Assembly: GCF_016239305.1 (NCBI RefSeq)
Contig: NZ_JAEHOQ010000020.1
Location: 22,669-86,668 of the forward strand
From: Proteus vulgaris
GTDB taxonomy: Bacteria > Pseudomonadota > Gammaproteobacteria > Enterobacterales > Enterobacteriaceae
Direction of reading: 5' to 3'
DNA length: 64,000 bases
The notes beneath the pieces were generated by a model. That model was not told the DNA's origin. It searched no databases and was given only the letters and a program-made list of their open reading frames with translations. This document shows, piece by piece, positions 29,849-39,272 of the stretch. The position numbers and the translations under genes are program-made. The stretch's first letter is position 1, and the number at the start of each line of letters is the position of its first letter.

Positions 29849-30427
29849 TTAATGTAGTATACGTTGCTCATTTTGTTCACTATTTCCTTTGTCTTTTGGT
29901 GCGACAAAAGTAATATAACAAAGTTGAACAGACACTTTCACATATTCGCTGACTTCTTCTAACGCATCCTCAAGTTCTTCTTGGTTTTCATCTTCTTCAT
30001 AACCTAGCGCACCAATATTACGCAAATCGGTGATAACTTCAGTCAACTCTTTATGTTCAGATAACTTAGGTTGTGCAACCCCCAAACCTAAAAGAAAGTG
30101 ATTAACCCACCCAGCAAGGGCATCTGCTCTTGGAAAAATGGATTCAGATTCGTCAGGAACTAACATCGAGAAGTTAAATACACTGTCATCAAGTTGTTCG
30201 TAAGTAATATGATAAAGCTCTTCGAGTGGGTCTGATAACGTTTTAGGAAAAGCTAAACCTTCATTGGTTAAATCATGCAATAAGGTTTTCCAACTGCTAT
30301 CGCGCACAGCGCCACAAATAAATCCTGTAATCAATCCGTGCATTTCAGCCGCCGTTAAAGGCACAGTATGCTGCTGTAATAAAGCATCGATAGATTGATA
30401 ATTTGGTAATGTGTTTTGTTTTGACAT
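29849..30427 (-). CDS. ygfB: UPF0149 family protein YgfB
   Basis: 192 residues, all-helical UPF0149 family. The N-terminal AEMHGLITGFICG segment (about 22-34) and an acidic C-terminal helix are typical. In Pseudomonas a YgfB homologue affects beta-lactam resistance through alpA-ampDh3, but the role in enterics is unsettled. Heads the ygfB-pepP-ubiH-ubiI cluster and diverges from zapA. Confidence 0.93.
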   Translation of the reverse strand: MSKQNTLPNYQSIDALLQQHTVPLTAAEMHGLITGFICGAVRDSSWKTLLHDLTNEGLAFPKTLSDPLEELYHITYEQLDDSVFNFSMLVPDESESIFPRADALAGWVNHFLLGLGVAQPKLSEHKELTEVITDLRNIGALGYEEDENQEELEDALEEVSEYVKVSVQLCYITFVAPKDKGNSEQNEQRILH

Positions 30428-30603
30428 AAGAATAAACGTCGCATTTAGGGGAATAGTTCAAGATATGCTACCATCAATAGAAGTCGCTGTACCAGTTAAG
30501 CCATGTTAATCATTGGAATTTTTGTAGTAATAGCGTTTAATACAGCGCTATAACCGTATACACTACTCAACACGTAGCACAGATTTTATGTCAGGAAGGA
30601 ATC

Positions 30604-30933
30604 ATGTCCGCACAACCCGTTGAACTTCAAATTTTTGGGCGCTCATTACGTGTCAATTGCCCACCAGAACAAAAAGATGCTTTACTGGCTTCTGCTGCTG
30701 AACTTGAACAACGATTACAAGATCTCAAAGAACGCAGTGGTGTTTCCAATACAGAGCACTTAATTTTTATCGTGGCATTAAATATGAGTCATGAGTTGGC
30801 AGAAGAAAAGTTAAAAACTAGAGATTATGCCTACAACATGGAAGAGAAGATAAAAATGCTGCAACAATCTATTGAACAAGCTTTACACGATCAAGGCAAG
30901 CATCATGATCGCACTTTTTCAACTGCGAAGTAG
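30604..30933 (+). CDS. zapA: Cell division protein ZapA
   Basis: 109 residues. Binds and bundles FtsZ filaments at midcell. The N-terminal [24 protein letters not shown] beta-alpha head (split by short gaps) and the C-terminal coiled coil (about 65-100) match E. coli ZapA. Ribosome site AGGAAG. Divergent from ygfB and directly upstream of 6S RNA, as in E. coli. Confidence 0.96.
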   Translation: MSAQPVELQIFGRSLRVNCPPEQKDALLASAAELEQRLQDLKERSGVSNTEHLIFIVALNMSHELAEEKLKTRDYAYNMEEKIKMLQQSIEQALHDQGKHHDRTFSTAK

Positions 30934-31043
30934 ATTTGTTCAGAAAGCATGCGTACGCCACGAAATTCACAGATAATAGGTTGCTTTCTACAATTAAAAT
31001 AATACAATAGTTCATAGATAAGGTGCTTAACAGCATCCACCAA

Positions 31044-31227
31044 ATTTCTCTGAGATGTTTGCCAGTGGGCCAGTCCCCTGAGCCGATATTCGAAACACAT
31101 AGAACGTGGTGATCTGTTACTTGTGAGCATACCTGATTCGTTCAGGCAGCCTAATGGTAACAACACTATGTTCACCTTGGACCATGGGTTCAAGGGTTAC
31201 AGCCTACGGCGGCATCTTGGAGACCTC
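31044..31227 (+). ncRNA. ssrS: 6S RNA
   Basis: 184 nt matching the E. coli 6S RNA in length, position (zapA-ssrS-fau) and landmark blocks: ATTTCTCTGAGATG at the 5' end, GGGCCAGTCCCCTGAGCCGATAT, GTGAGCAT in the centre, GGGTTCAAGGGTTACAGCC and GGCGGCATCTTGGAGACC at the 3' end. The termini pair to form the closing stem. It mimics an open promoter and sequesters sigma-70 RNA polymerase in stationary phase. Ends are set by comparison with E. coli, within a few bases. A minus-strand open frame across it is coincidental. Confidence 0.96.
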
Positions 31228-31399
31228 TACTAAAGTTCTGAATACTAGGTATTTTATAAATACTTAATATTTAGAACTTTTTTTATGCCTCTAATTCCTG
31301 AATTCTTCAACTTCCTCGCATTCTTACCTCTAAAGTGTGATAAATTGACTAAAATGATAATTCCCACTTAATGCCAACTACTTATTGATGGATTGATGA

Positions 31400-31993
31400 A
31401 TGACTCAGACGTTACTGTTTCAACAAAGAGATGAAATACGTAAAGCAATTCGCCAAAAACGACGTTTACTCACATCACAACAGCAGCAACAAGCAGCTCA
31501 TCAATTATGTGAACGTGTTCTCAGTCATCCCAAAGTCCAACACGCACACACCCTTGCCTTATTTCTCTCTTTTGATGGTGAAATTGATACATTACCTTTG
31601 ATTTCACAATTATGGGCAATGAAGAAACAGATTTGTTTACCCGTTTTGCACCCTTTTCATCGCTACCATCTTCTCTTTTTGCGTTATACACCAACCACTG
31701 TTTTAGTGAAAAATCGCTTTGCAATTTCAGAACCACCTTTAAATGTGAATGCAGTTATTCCTCCATATGACATTGATATTATTTTTACACCCTTAGTGGC
31801 TTTTGATGCCCAAGGCCAACGATTAGGTATGGGAGGTGGTTTTTACGATAGAACGCTAGAAAACTGGCAACAAAAATCATTTTATCCAATAGGGCTTGCT
31901 CATACTTGCCAACAAGTTGAACATCTCCCCATTGCAAATTGGGATGTTCCATTACCTGAAATCATCACTCCAGAAAAAATATGGCATTTTTAA
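31400..31993 (+). CDS. fau: 5-formyltetrahydrofolate cyclo-ligase
   Basis: 197 residues. ATP-dependent conversion of 5-formyl-THF to 5,10-methenyl-THF; 5-formyl-THF arises as a by-product of glycine/serine one-carbon flux. Family motifs: an N-terminal basic helix (IRKAIRQKRRLL), FLSFDGEIDT (about 54-63), and GQRLGMGGGFYDRTL (about 143-157). E. coli name ygfA. Co-transcription with ssrS upstream is known in E. coli. Here it is followed by the inserted secretion operon rather than serA. Confidence 0.95.
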   Translation: MTQTLLFQQRDEIRKAIRQKRRLLTSQQQQQAAHQLCERVLSHPKVQHAHTLALFLSFDGEIDTLPLISQLWAMKKQICLPVLHPFHRYHLLFLRYTPTTVLVKNRFAISEPPLNVNAVIPPYDIDIIFTPLVAFDAQGQRLGMGGGFYDRTLENWQQKSFYPIGLAHTCQQVEHLPIANWDVPLPEIITPEKIWHF

Positions 31994-32013
31994 TATTCTG
32001 AATAACTCATTTT

Positions 32014-32046
32014 AAAACACCGAATATTATCTGTGTTTTTTTATAT
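32014..32046 (+). terminator. Probable terminator after fau
   Basis: AAAACAC at 32014-32020 pairs with GTGTTTT at 32033-32039, followed by more T residues. It separates fau from the exporter operon starting at 32116. Confidence 0.5.
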
Positions 32047-32115
32047 TTTTTATTTTAGAAAAAACTTTAAATACCTTTTTATATTCACAATCAATCTAAA
32101 GGTGTTTTTATTTAA

Positions 32116-34176
32116 ATGAAGAATGAAAAAGATATTCATCTTATAAAATGCATTAATATTATTATCAACCTAACTAAAAACAAAGAAATAGAAATAAAAA
32201 ACAACCACACTATAAAATATTTAGAAAAAGAATATAGGTTTAAATTAAAAGAAATAAAACCATCAATTATATTTAAAAAACAACTTAATCATAAAATTAT
32301 TTTTTACGATAAAAATGAACACTTATTTATATTATTAAAACAAAGTGAAAATGATTTTCTTATTTATAATTATCAAACTCATAAAACAGCGATAGTTAAT
32401 AGAGATAAAATTATTAAAATAAGTATAAAACATGCTTACTATCTTGATTTTAAGGCACAATACCATTTTGACATCAGTTGGTTCTTTCCTATGTTTATAC
32501 GATACAAAGCTATTTTTTATCGTATTTTATTCTATTCATTAGTATTACAATTATTATCTTTAGCTAGCCCTTTAGTTACACAAATTATTATGGACAAAGT
32601 AATTATAAATCAAGCATCATCAACACTTAATGTATTAGTGATTGGATTGATCTTTATTGCCATCTCAGAAGGGATATTGAAAGGCATTAGAGAATATATG
32701 TATCATCATACCGCAAATAAAATTGATATTGGCTTAAGTTTAAAAATGGCTAATCATTTATTAAAATTACCCATAGGTTACTTTAAGTCTCGACAAACAG
32801 GGATCATTGTAACGCGAGTAAAAGAATTAGATATTATTAGAGACTTTATCACCAATACATTATTAATGTTATTTATCGATTTTTCTTTTATCTTTATATT
32901 TATCTTTGTTATGGCAATTTTATCGATAAAGTTAACATTATTTTTTATAGTAACCATTCCTCTTTATTTTATTTTAGCCAAATTGCTTGCCCCGAAAATA
33001 GAATTAGCCGTTCAACAGCTTTATCAAAAAATAGCTACCAATACAGCATTTCTTACCGAAAATTTAAGTGGCATCGAAACCATTAAAAGCCTTTCTCTGG
33101 AGCCTCGATTTACACAACAGTGGCATACACAAATTCATCAGCTTACCTGTGAAAATTTAACACTCCAGAGTATAGACTCACTCTCTCGCTTTATTGTGCT
33201 ATTTATCAATAAAACAACAACTGCATTACTATTATGGCTAGGTGCTTATGAAGTTATTTCACACTCAATGACAATTGGTCAATTGATTGCCTTTATTATG
33301 CTACTAGGATATTGCCTACAACCTTTAGCTGTAGCTATTGATGTTTGGGGTAAATATATCAGAACAAAAACAGCCATTTATAATTTACAAGATATTCTTA
33401 ACCTGCCTACTGAGCTAAATACCACAGGATCAAACACCAAACTTCAAGGTGAAATTACGTTTGATAACGTAAGTTTCTGTTATCAAAATAATACGCCGTC
33501 TATTTTACGCAATATTTCATTACAGATAAAAAAACATGAAGTTATTGGTATTGTGGGAACATCCGGTTCGGGAAAAAGTACCTTAGCACGTCTGATTTCT
33601 GGTCTTTATACACCACAATCAGGCTGTATAAAATTTGATAATATTCCACTGTCACAACTTCATTTAAAGTGTGTACGCCAACAAATTGGCTTTGTACTAC
33701 AAGAAAATTTTTTATTTCACTTAACGATTTTTGACAATATTAAACTGATGCACCCACAAGCTTCTTTAGAAGAAGTTATTGATGTTGCAAAAATCGCAGG
33801 CGCACATGAGTTTATTTTAAAATTACCATTGGGATATGACACCTTGATCACAGAGGGGGGAACCTCTTTATCAGGAGGGCAACGTCAACGTATTGCTATT
33901 GCTAGAGCCTTATTAACTTCACCTAAAATTTTGATCTTTGATGAAGCCACCAGCGCTTTAGATGATGATTCTCAAGCAATTATTCAAAATAATCTTCCAC
34001 TTATCACACAAAATAAAACCGTAATTATCATTGCCCATCGTCTTTCAACAATACGAAATTGTCATCGTATTATTGTATTAAATGAGGGGCAAATTGTGGA
34101 GGAAGGAAAACACGACGCTTTAATTAAAAATAACGGTGATTACAAAAAACTTTGGCAAATTCAACAAGGATGTTGA
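32116..34176 (+). CDS. Type I secretion ABC transporter, HlyB/RtxB-like (first ATPase)
   Basis: 686 residues: an N-terminal domain (about 1-125) in the place of the C39 peptidase but without a visible catalytic Cys, i.e. a C39-like domain; six transmembrane helices (about 140-430); and an ABC ATPase with Walker A GTSGSGKST (about 480-488), signature LSGGQRQR (about 585), Walker B ILIFDEAT (about 604-611) and H-loop His641. This is the HlyB plan of type I exporters that move unprocessed C-terminal-signal substrates such as RTX toxins. It is followed 2 bp later by a HlyD-type gene and then a second HlyB-like gene, the rtxB-rtxD-rtxE order. Strongly AT-rich compared with fau and serA, suggesting acquisition. 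Confidence 0.9.
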   Translation: MKNEKDIHLIKCINIIINLTKNKEIEIKNNHTIKYLEKEYRFKLKEIKPSIIFKKQLNHKIIFYDKNEHLFILLKQSENDFLIYNYQTHKTAIVNRDKIIKISIKHAYYLDFKAQYHFDISWFFPMFIRYKAIFYRILFYSLVLQLLSLASPLVTQIIMDKVIINQASSTLNVLVIGLIFIAISEGILKGIREYMYHHTANKIDIGLSLKMANHLLKLPIGYFKSRQTGIIVTRVKELDIIRDFITNTLLMLFIDFSFIFIFIFVMAILSIKLTLFFIVTIPLYFILAKLLAPKIELAVQQLYQKIATNTAFLTENLSGIETIKSLSLEPRFTQQWHTQIHQLTCENLTLQSIDSLSRFIVLFINKTTTALLLWLGAYEVISHSMTIGQLIAFIMLLGYCLQPLAVAIDVWGKYIRTKTAIYNLQDILNLPTELNTTGSNTKLQGEITFDNVSFCYQNNTPSILRNISLQIKKHEVIGIVGTSGSGKSTLARLISGLYTPQSGCIKFDNIPLSQLHLKCVRQQIGFVLQENFLFHLTIFDNIKLMHPQASLEEVIDVAKIAGAHEFILKLPLGYDTLITEGGTSLSGGQRQRIAIARALLTSPKILIFDEATSALDDDSQAIIQNNLPLITQNKTVIIIAHRLSTIRNCHRIIVLNEGQIVEEGKHDALIKNNGDYKKLWQIQQGC

Positions 34177-34178
34177 GC

Positions 34179-35540
34179 ATGAAACTAAATATAAAACGCT
34201 TATTACAGGCTATTTTTCATCCTAACAAAAAACCGTTTCACTATGATTTTTATCCTAATCATATAGCCCTTATAGAAAAACCATTAACACCTTATAGCCG
34301 TTATATTGCTTCTACCATTTCACTCAGTATTGTGGCTTTTATTATGTGGGTTTATTTTGGAAAATTAGATGTGCAATCCCAAGCAACGGGTAAGCTTGTT
34401 GTTACTGGACGTTCCCAAATAATTCAAATACATGAACCTAGCCGATTAGCTATCCTTCATGTAAAAGATGGGCAAGAAGTTAATCAAGGTGATGCATTAT
34501 TAACTCTTGACATATTGGGTATTGATGAAGAAATTAAAGGGGTAAGAAAAAAAAGAGATGAGCTACTATTACTTAAAATTCGCTATCAAGCCTTGAGCCA
34601 AGAAGTATCACCTAAAAATCTTTATCATTTTAATAAATTAGATAATAAAACAAAAAAATCAGTCTTATTAGGTTATCAGAAAGAAAAAGATGAATTTGAT
34701 AGCAAAATAAATATATTAGAAACTGAAGTAAAGATAAACAATAAAAATCAAACACTAATTTACAATGATCTATTGTCTTTAAAAAAAATACAAAACAATA
34801 TAAAGCAACGATTTATTATTAGAGAGGATCTTTACAATAAAAAAATAATTAGCAAAATGGAATATCTTGAAAGCGAGAAAGAAATATTAGAAATAAATCG
34901 TTTAATAATAATAAAAAATGCAGAATTTCATATTATTAAAAATCAAGAACAACAATTAAATGAAAACTTAAACCAACTAGAAAAACAGAAAAAACTAGAA
35001 TGGCATGATAAGTATAAAAAATATGAGAGCGAATTATTAATTTATACTCAAAATCTTAATCACCTCCAAAAACGACAGCAACTGAAAATCGTACGTTCCC
35101 CCATCACAGGGACTGTGCAACAAATTTCTATTTATACACTCGGCAGTGTATTACAACCTTCACAAAATGTCATGACGATAGTACCCAATCATCAAGAGAA
35201 TTTGGCAGAGGTTAACCTTCTCAATAAAGATATTGGTTTTATTCACATAGGGCAAAAAGCGATGATAAAAATAGATGCGTTTCCTTATACTCGTTATGGC
35301 ACAATTGAAGGGGAAATTATTAATATCGCTAAAGACTCTGTTCAACATGAACAATTAGGTTTAGTTTACCCCGCTACTATTAAATTAAATAAACAAACCA
35401 TTGAAAAAAATAATCAGTACTATCAGCTTACTTCGGGAATGTCTTTAGTCGCCGAAATAGTTACAGATAAACGCCGTGTTATTGATTATTTTTTAAGCCC
35501 AATAGAAGTTTATCGACATAATGCACTGACTGAAAAATAA
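34179..35540 (+). CDS. Type I secretion membrane fusion protein, HlyD/RtxD-like
   Basis: 453 residues from ATG at 34179, two bases after the upstream stop and with AAGGA in reach; the longer frame from 34152 overlaps the ABC gene and is not needed. One transmembrane helix (about 42-61), a biotinyl-lipoyl-like half (about 75-110, HVKDGQEVNQGDALL), a long helical hairpin (about 120-310) that would dock to TolC, the second half motif RSPITGTVQQI (about 305-315), and a C-terminal beta barrel with TSGMSLVAEI. Periplasmic adaptor linking the inner-membrane ATPases to an outer-membrane channel. No TolC gene is present in the window. Confidence 0.9.
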   Translation: MKLNIKRLLQAIFHPNKKPFHYDFYPNHIALIEKPLTPYSRYIASTISLSIVAFIMWVYFGKLDVQSQATGKLVVTGRSQIIQIHEPSRLAILHVKDGQEVNQGDALLTLDILGIDEEIKGVRKKRDELLLLKIRYQALSQEVSPKNLYHFNKLDNKTKKSVLLGYQKEKDEFDSKINILETEVKINNKNQTLIYNDLLSLKKIQNNIKQRFIIREDLYNKKIISKMEYLESEKEILEINRLIIIKNAEFHIIKNQEQQLNENLNQLEKQKKLEWHDKYKKYESELLIYTQNLNHLQKRQQLKIVRSPITGTVQQISIYTLGSVLQPSQNVMTIVPNHQENLAEVNLLNKDIGFIHIGQKAMIKIDAFPYTRYGTIEGEIINIAKDSVQHEQLGLVYPATIKLNKQTIEKNNQYYQLTSGMSLVAEIVTDKRRVIDYFLSPIEVYRHNALTEK

Positions 35541-35558
35541 GATTGGGTATTTAATATC

Positions 35559-37679
35559 ATGAAAAATATAAATAATATAGAAAAAACGAAACAATATCAT
35601 AGCTCTATTATTGATGGATTAATTTATTTTTCTAAAAAAAACAATGGAAATATAAAAAAGGAGAATATTTTTCATTTTCTTGGCAATGAAAATTTATTTA
35701 ATAAATGGAATATTCTAGAGGCGGCTCAATTACTTAATTTAAAATGTAAATTTGATGTTCTTGATTACGAGAATAAAAAATATCATCTTATAGATACTCT
35801 TATTGAAATAAACAACAAATGGTATATTTTAAAAGAAAAAAGTGAGAAACATTTAACTGTAATTGATCTTGAAAGTAATATTACCATTGAATATGAAATA
35901 GATAAAAAACAAAAAATAAATACAGTATTAATAATCAATCAACAACACACTCTATTACAGAGTAAATTTAATATAAATTGGTTTATCTCTACTATTTTTA
36001 AACAAAAAAAATCACTCTTATTGGTTTTTATTTTATCATGTTGTAGCCAACTCTTCGCATTAGTTAACCCTCTAATTTTTGAAATATTAATTGATAAGAT
36101 ATTAACAGGAAGAAATCTATCAAACTTACATCTCTTGGGGTATTTATTACTCTTAATCGCAATCACTGAACCTGTTTATCTTTTTCTGAGAGACAAATTG
36201 TATACATTTATTTCCTGCCAATTTAGTGCCGATTTTTCAGGAAAAATTTATCAGCATCTTATTCGCTTACCGAGTTCTTTTTTTAATCAGCGACAATCAG
36301 GTCAAATAATTGCTCGTATTCAAGAGCTTTCTCATATTCGTCAATTTATTACGGGTTCCGCGTTGATGTTAGTGCTCGACCTAATTTTTATTATTGTGTT
36401 TATTTCTGTAATGTTTACTTATTCAGTACCATTAACTTGGATAACGTTAGGTGCATTAATTCTTTATTTTACACTCTGGTTGATCCTTGGCCCTCTTATT
36501 CGTTATCGGGTTGAGCAGGAATATCAAGCTAATGCGGATAATACCAGCCTACTAACAGAAACAATTAGCGGTATAGAAACCATCAAAATTACAGCAACAG
36601 AAAATCATTTTATCGATAAATGGCAATATAAACTCACCGATCATATTAATAAACGGTTTTCAGCAGCTAAAAAAACTTTATTAGCTCAACAGCTAATATT
36701 TATCATTCATAAAATCACAACAGCGATTATTTTATGGCAAGGTGTTAATTTAATTATTAATACACAAATGACTGTGGGTGAGCTTATTGCATTTAACCTC
36801 TTTACTGCGCATATCACACAGCCTATTTTACGTTTAGCACAATGCTGGCAAGATTTTCAACAAGCAACAATTTCTCTACGCCGTATTGGCGAAATTTTAA
36901 ATACGCCGACAGAACACCAATATCATGGATTAGCAACCGTGCCTCGGATCACTGGTCGTATTGATTTTTCAAATGTCTATTTTCGTTATACTAACCATAC
37001 ACCAGACGTTATTGAAGCACTCTCGTTCTCTATTCCAGCAGGGCAATTTATTGGTATTACAGGTCGCTCTGGTTCAGGGAAAAGTACCATCACACGTTTA
37101 ATTCAACGACTCTATACCCCTCAACAAGGACAAATTTATATTGATGGCATGGATTTGGCTATCGCCGATCCTCTCTCTTTACGCCAAAGTATTAGTATTG
37201 TTCTACAAGAAAGTTTTTTATTTAGTGGATCTATTGTCGAAAATATTCGTTTATCAAAACCCAGTGCAAATGAAAAAGAATTAATAGAAGCATGCCAGCT
37301 TGCAGGCGCTCTAGAGTTTATTGAGCAACTTCCTTTGGGATTTGACACTCAAGTCGGAGAAAAAGGAACTAACTTATCAGGAGGTCAACGCCAACGTATT
37401 GCGCTGGCCAGAGCTTTATTAACCAATCCACGCATTCTTATTTTAGATGAAGCCACATCAGCATTAGATTACATCTCTGAAGCAAAAGTTTTAGCCAGTT
37501 TACCTCAGATTTGTAAAAACAGAACCGTGATTAGTATTGCACATCGTCTCAATACATTAGCGCATGCAGATTATATTTATGTCATAGATAAAGGACGAGT
37601 ATTGGAAGAAGGAACTCATTCTGATTTACTTGAAAATAGAGCACTTTATTACCAATTATGGAAACAGCAAATTCAATAA
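35559..37679 (+). CDS. Type I secretion ABC transporter, HlyB/RtxE-like (second ATPase)
   Basis: 706 residues, 18 bp after the HlyD-type gene. Same plan as the first exporter but clearly divergent: N-terminal C39-like region (about 1-145) without the catalytic Cys, six transmembrane helices, Walker A GRSGSGKST (about 502-510), signature LSGGQRQR (about 606), Walker B ILILDEAT (about 626-633) and an AHRL H-loop. Two different HlyB-type ATPases around one HlyD is the hallmark of MARTX-type (RtxB/D/E) export, where the pair works as a heterodimer. Both ATPases keep intact nucleotide-binding motifs. The substrate gene is not in the window. Confidence 0.9.
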   Translation: MKNINNIEKTKQYHSSIIDGLIYFSKKNNGNIKKENIFHFLGNENLFNKWNILEAAQLLNLKCKFDVLDYENKKYHLIDTLIEINNKWYILKEKSEKHLTVIDLESNITIEYEIDKKQKINTVLIINQQHTLLQSKFNINWFISTIFKQKKSLLLVFILSCCSQLFALVNPLIFEILIDKILTGRNLSNLHLLGYLLLLIAITEPVYLFLRDKLYTFISCQFSADFSGKIYQHLIRLPSSFFNQRQSGQIIARIQELSHIRQFITGSALMLVLDLIFIIVFISVMFTYSVPLTWITLGALILYFTLWLILGPLIRYRVEQEYQANADNTSLLTETISGIETIKITATENHFIDKWQYKLTDHINKRFSAAKKTLLAQQLIFIIHKITTAIILWQGVNLIINTQMTVGELIAFNLFTAHITQPILRLAQCWQDFQQATISLRRIGEILNTPTEHQYHGLATVPRITGRIDFSNVYFRYTNHTPDVIEALSFSIPAGQFIGITGRSGSGKSTITRLIQRLYTPQQGQIYIDGMDLAIADPLSLRQSISIVLQESFLFSGSIVENIRLSKPSANEKELIEACQLAGALEFIEQLPLGFDTQVGEKGTNLSGGQRQRIALARALLTNPRILILDEATSALDYISEAKVLASLPQICKNRTVISIAHRLNTLAHADYIYVIDKGRVLEEGTHSDLLENRALYYQLWKQQIQ

Positions 37680-37699
37680 TAATGTTTAAAAAACAAAAA

Positions 37700-37720
37700 A
37701 AGGCTCAAATACTGAGCCTT
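37700..37720 (-). terminator. Rho-independent terminator of serA (may also stop the exporter operon)
   Basis: GGCTCA (37702-37707) and TGAGCC (37713-37718) with a five-base loop. On the minus strand it is followed by TTTTTTTGTTTTTT. Located between convergent stops at 37679 and 37750. Confidence 0.85.
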
Positions 37721-37749
37721 CAATATATTACTAATAATAACATCAATAA

Positions 37750-39000
37750 TTAATACAGCATACGAGCACGAATAGTACCAGGTAATGCTTTGATTTTTTG
37801 TAACACTAACTCTGCTTGTGCCTTAGTTTGTGTTGTAATATCAATCACAACATAACCTACATTGCCTGAAGTTCGCAGAAATTGTGCTGCCACGTTGATG
37901 TTTTGTTCAGTAAAGACATTATTGATGCTATTCATCATACCTGGACGGTTTTCATGAATATGCAGTAAGCGGTTTACATCATCGCCGTGGCTTGGTAATG
38001 AGACTTCAGGGAAGTTAACTGCAGATAGCGTTGAGCCATTATCTGAATATTTGGCTAATTTGCCTGCGACTTCATAACCAATATTTTCTTGCGCTTCTTG
38101 TGTTGAACCGCCGATATGAGGCGTTAATATCACATTATCGAACTTGATAAGTTCAGAGACAAACGGATCGTTAGGATCGTTATTTGCACCAGGCTCAGAT
38201 GGGAACACGTCAACCGCTGCACCAGATAAATGTTTTGATTCTAACGCTTGTGCTAATGCAGGAATATCAACTACGGTACCACGAGAGGCGTTGATAAGAA
38301 TTGAACCTGGCTTCATGCGCTGAATTTCTTCATGGCCAATCATATTTTTTGTTGATGGTGTTTCTGGCACATGTAAGCTGACAATGTCACACATATTCAA
38401 TAGTTCAGACATATGACGAATTTGCGTTGCATTACCCAGTGGCAGTTTATTTTCAATATCATAGAAATAAACATCTAAACCAACACTTTCAGCCAAAATA
38501 CCTAACTGTGTACCAATATGACCATAACCAATAATACCCAGTTTTTTACCACGCGCTTCAAAACAGCCTTTGGCTTGCTTATCCCAAACACCACGATGGG
38601 CTTTCGCATTTGCTTCCGGAATACGGCGCAGTAATAACAGTAATTCACCTAGCACCATCTCAGCCACGGAACGAGTGTTTGAGAAAGGCGCATTGAAAAC
38701 AGGGATACCACGACGAGCCGCCGCATCTAAATCAACCTGATTGGTCCCAATACAGAAGCATCCTACGGCGACTAATTTTTCAGCAGCTGCAAAAATTTCT
38801 TCTGTTAAATGAGTGCGGGAACGAAGACCAACAAAACGCGCATCACGGATAGCTTCTTTTAATTCTTCGTCCGATAACGCACCTTTATGATATTCAATGT
38901 TGGTATAACCCGCAGCTCTTAAATTTTCTACTGCACTTTGGTGCACACCTTCAAGGAGTAGAAACTTTATCTTTTCTTTTTCCAAAGATACTTTGACCAT
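37750..39000 (-). CDS. serA: D-3-phosphoglycerate dehydrogenase
   Basis: 416 residues, E. coli type with a C-terminal ACT domain. First step of serine synthesis. NAD-binding GIIGYGHIGTQLG (about 160-172), catalytic segments INASRGTVVD (Arg), VDVFPSEP (Glu) and LTPHIGG (His), and the ACT domain beginning HIHENRPGMM (about 343) that binds serine for feedback inhibition. The serine made here feeds glycine and the gcv system in this same window. A near-consensus CRP site lies about 200 bp upstream. Confidence 0.98.
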   Translation of the reverse strand: MVKVSLEKEKIKFLLLEGVHQSAVENLRAAGYTNIEYHKGALSDEELKEAIRDARFVGLRSRTHLTEEIFAAAEKLVAVGCFCIGTNQVDLDAAARRGIPVFNAPFSNTRSVAEMVLGELLLLLRRIPEANAKAHRGVWDKQAKGCFEARGKKLGIIGYGHIGTQLGILAESVGLDVYFYDIENKLPLGNATQIRHMSELLNMCDIVSLHVPETPSTKNMIGHEEIQRMKPGSILINASRGTVVDIPALAQALESKHLSGAAVDVFPSEPGANNDPNDPFVSELIKFDNVILTPHIGGSTQEAQENIGYEVAGKLAKYSDNGSTLSAVNFPEVSLPSHGDDVNRLLHIHENRPGMMNSINNVFTEQNINVAAQFLRTSGNVGYVVIDITTQTKAQAELVLQKIKALPGTIRARMLY

Positions 39001-39193
39001 TTACCCTGCCCTATCGTTGTTACATTCAATGAAAAACAAAATCCTGTCTAAACAACATAACAAAAATAGAGTTTGTGGCAATACAACCGATTGCAATGAT
39101 GACAGAATAAGCGATAAAGAAAGCGATTTTCTACCGAGTAAAATGATTTTGACTTTGAAAAAGGCAGGATTTTAAAGAGTGATATAACTATGG

Positions 39194-39209
39194 TGTGATA
39201 TATATCACT
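39194..39209. promoter_or_regulatory. Candidate CRP site upstream of serA
   Basis: TGTGATATATATCACT matches the CRP consensus TGTGA-N6-TCACA with one mismatch. It lies between rpiA and serA, about 195-210 bp before the serA start. CRP control of serA is known in E. coli; use here is inferred. Confidence 0.5.
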
Positions 39210-39235
39210 GAATTTGCAGTTTCTAAAATAATTTT

Positions 39236-39265
39236 AAAAAGAGGTCGCCATCGCCACCTCTTTTT
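39236..39265 (-). terminator. Rho-independent terminator of rpiA
   Basis: AAAAAGAGGT and ACCTCTTTTT form the stem around a GCCATCGCC-containing loop. The minus strand continues in T residues, eight bases after the rpiA stop (39273). Confidence 0.85.
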
Positions 39266-39272
39266 AGTCATC

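Noticed and set aside
30903..31193. 96-codon minus-strand open frame between zapA and fau
   Set aside because: It lies across the 6S RNA gene, whose conserved blocks explain the sequence.
32116..37679. Bacteriocin (C39 peptidase) exporter
   Set aside because: The N-terminal regions of both ABC proteins lack the C39 catalytic Cys motif, and no double-glycine leader peptide gene was seen nearby.
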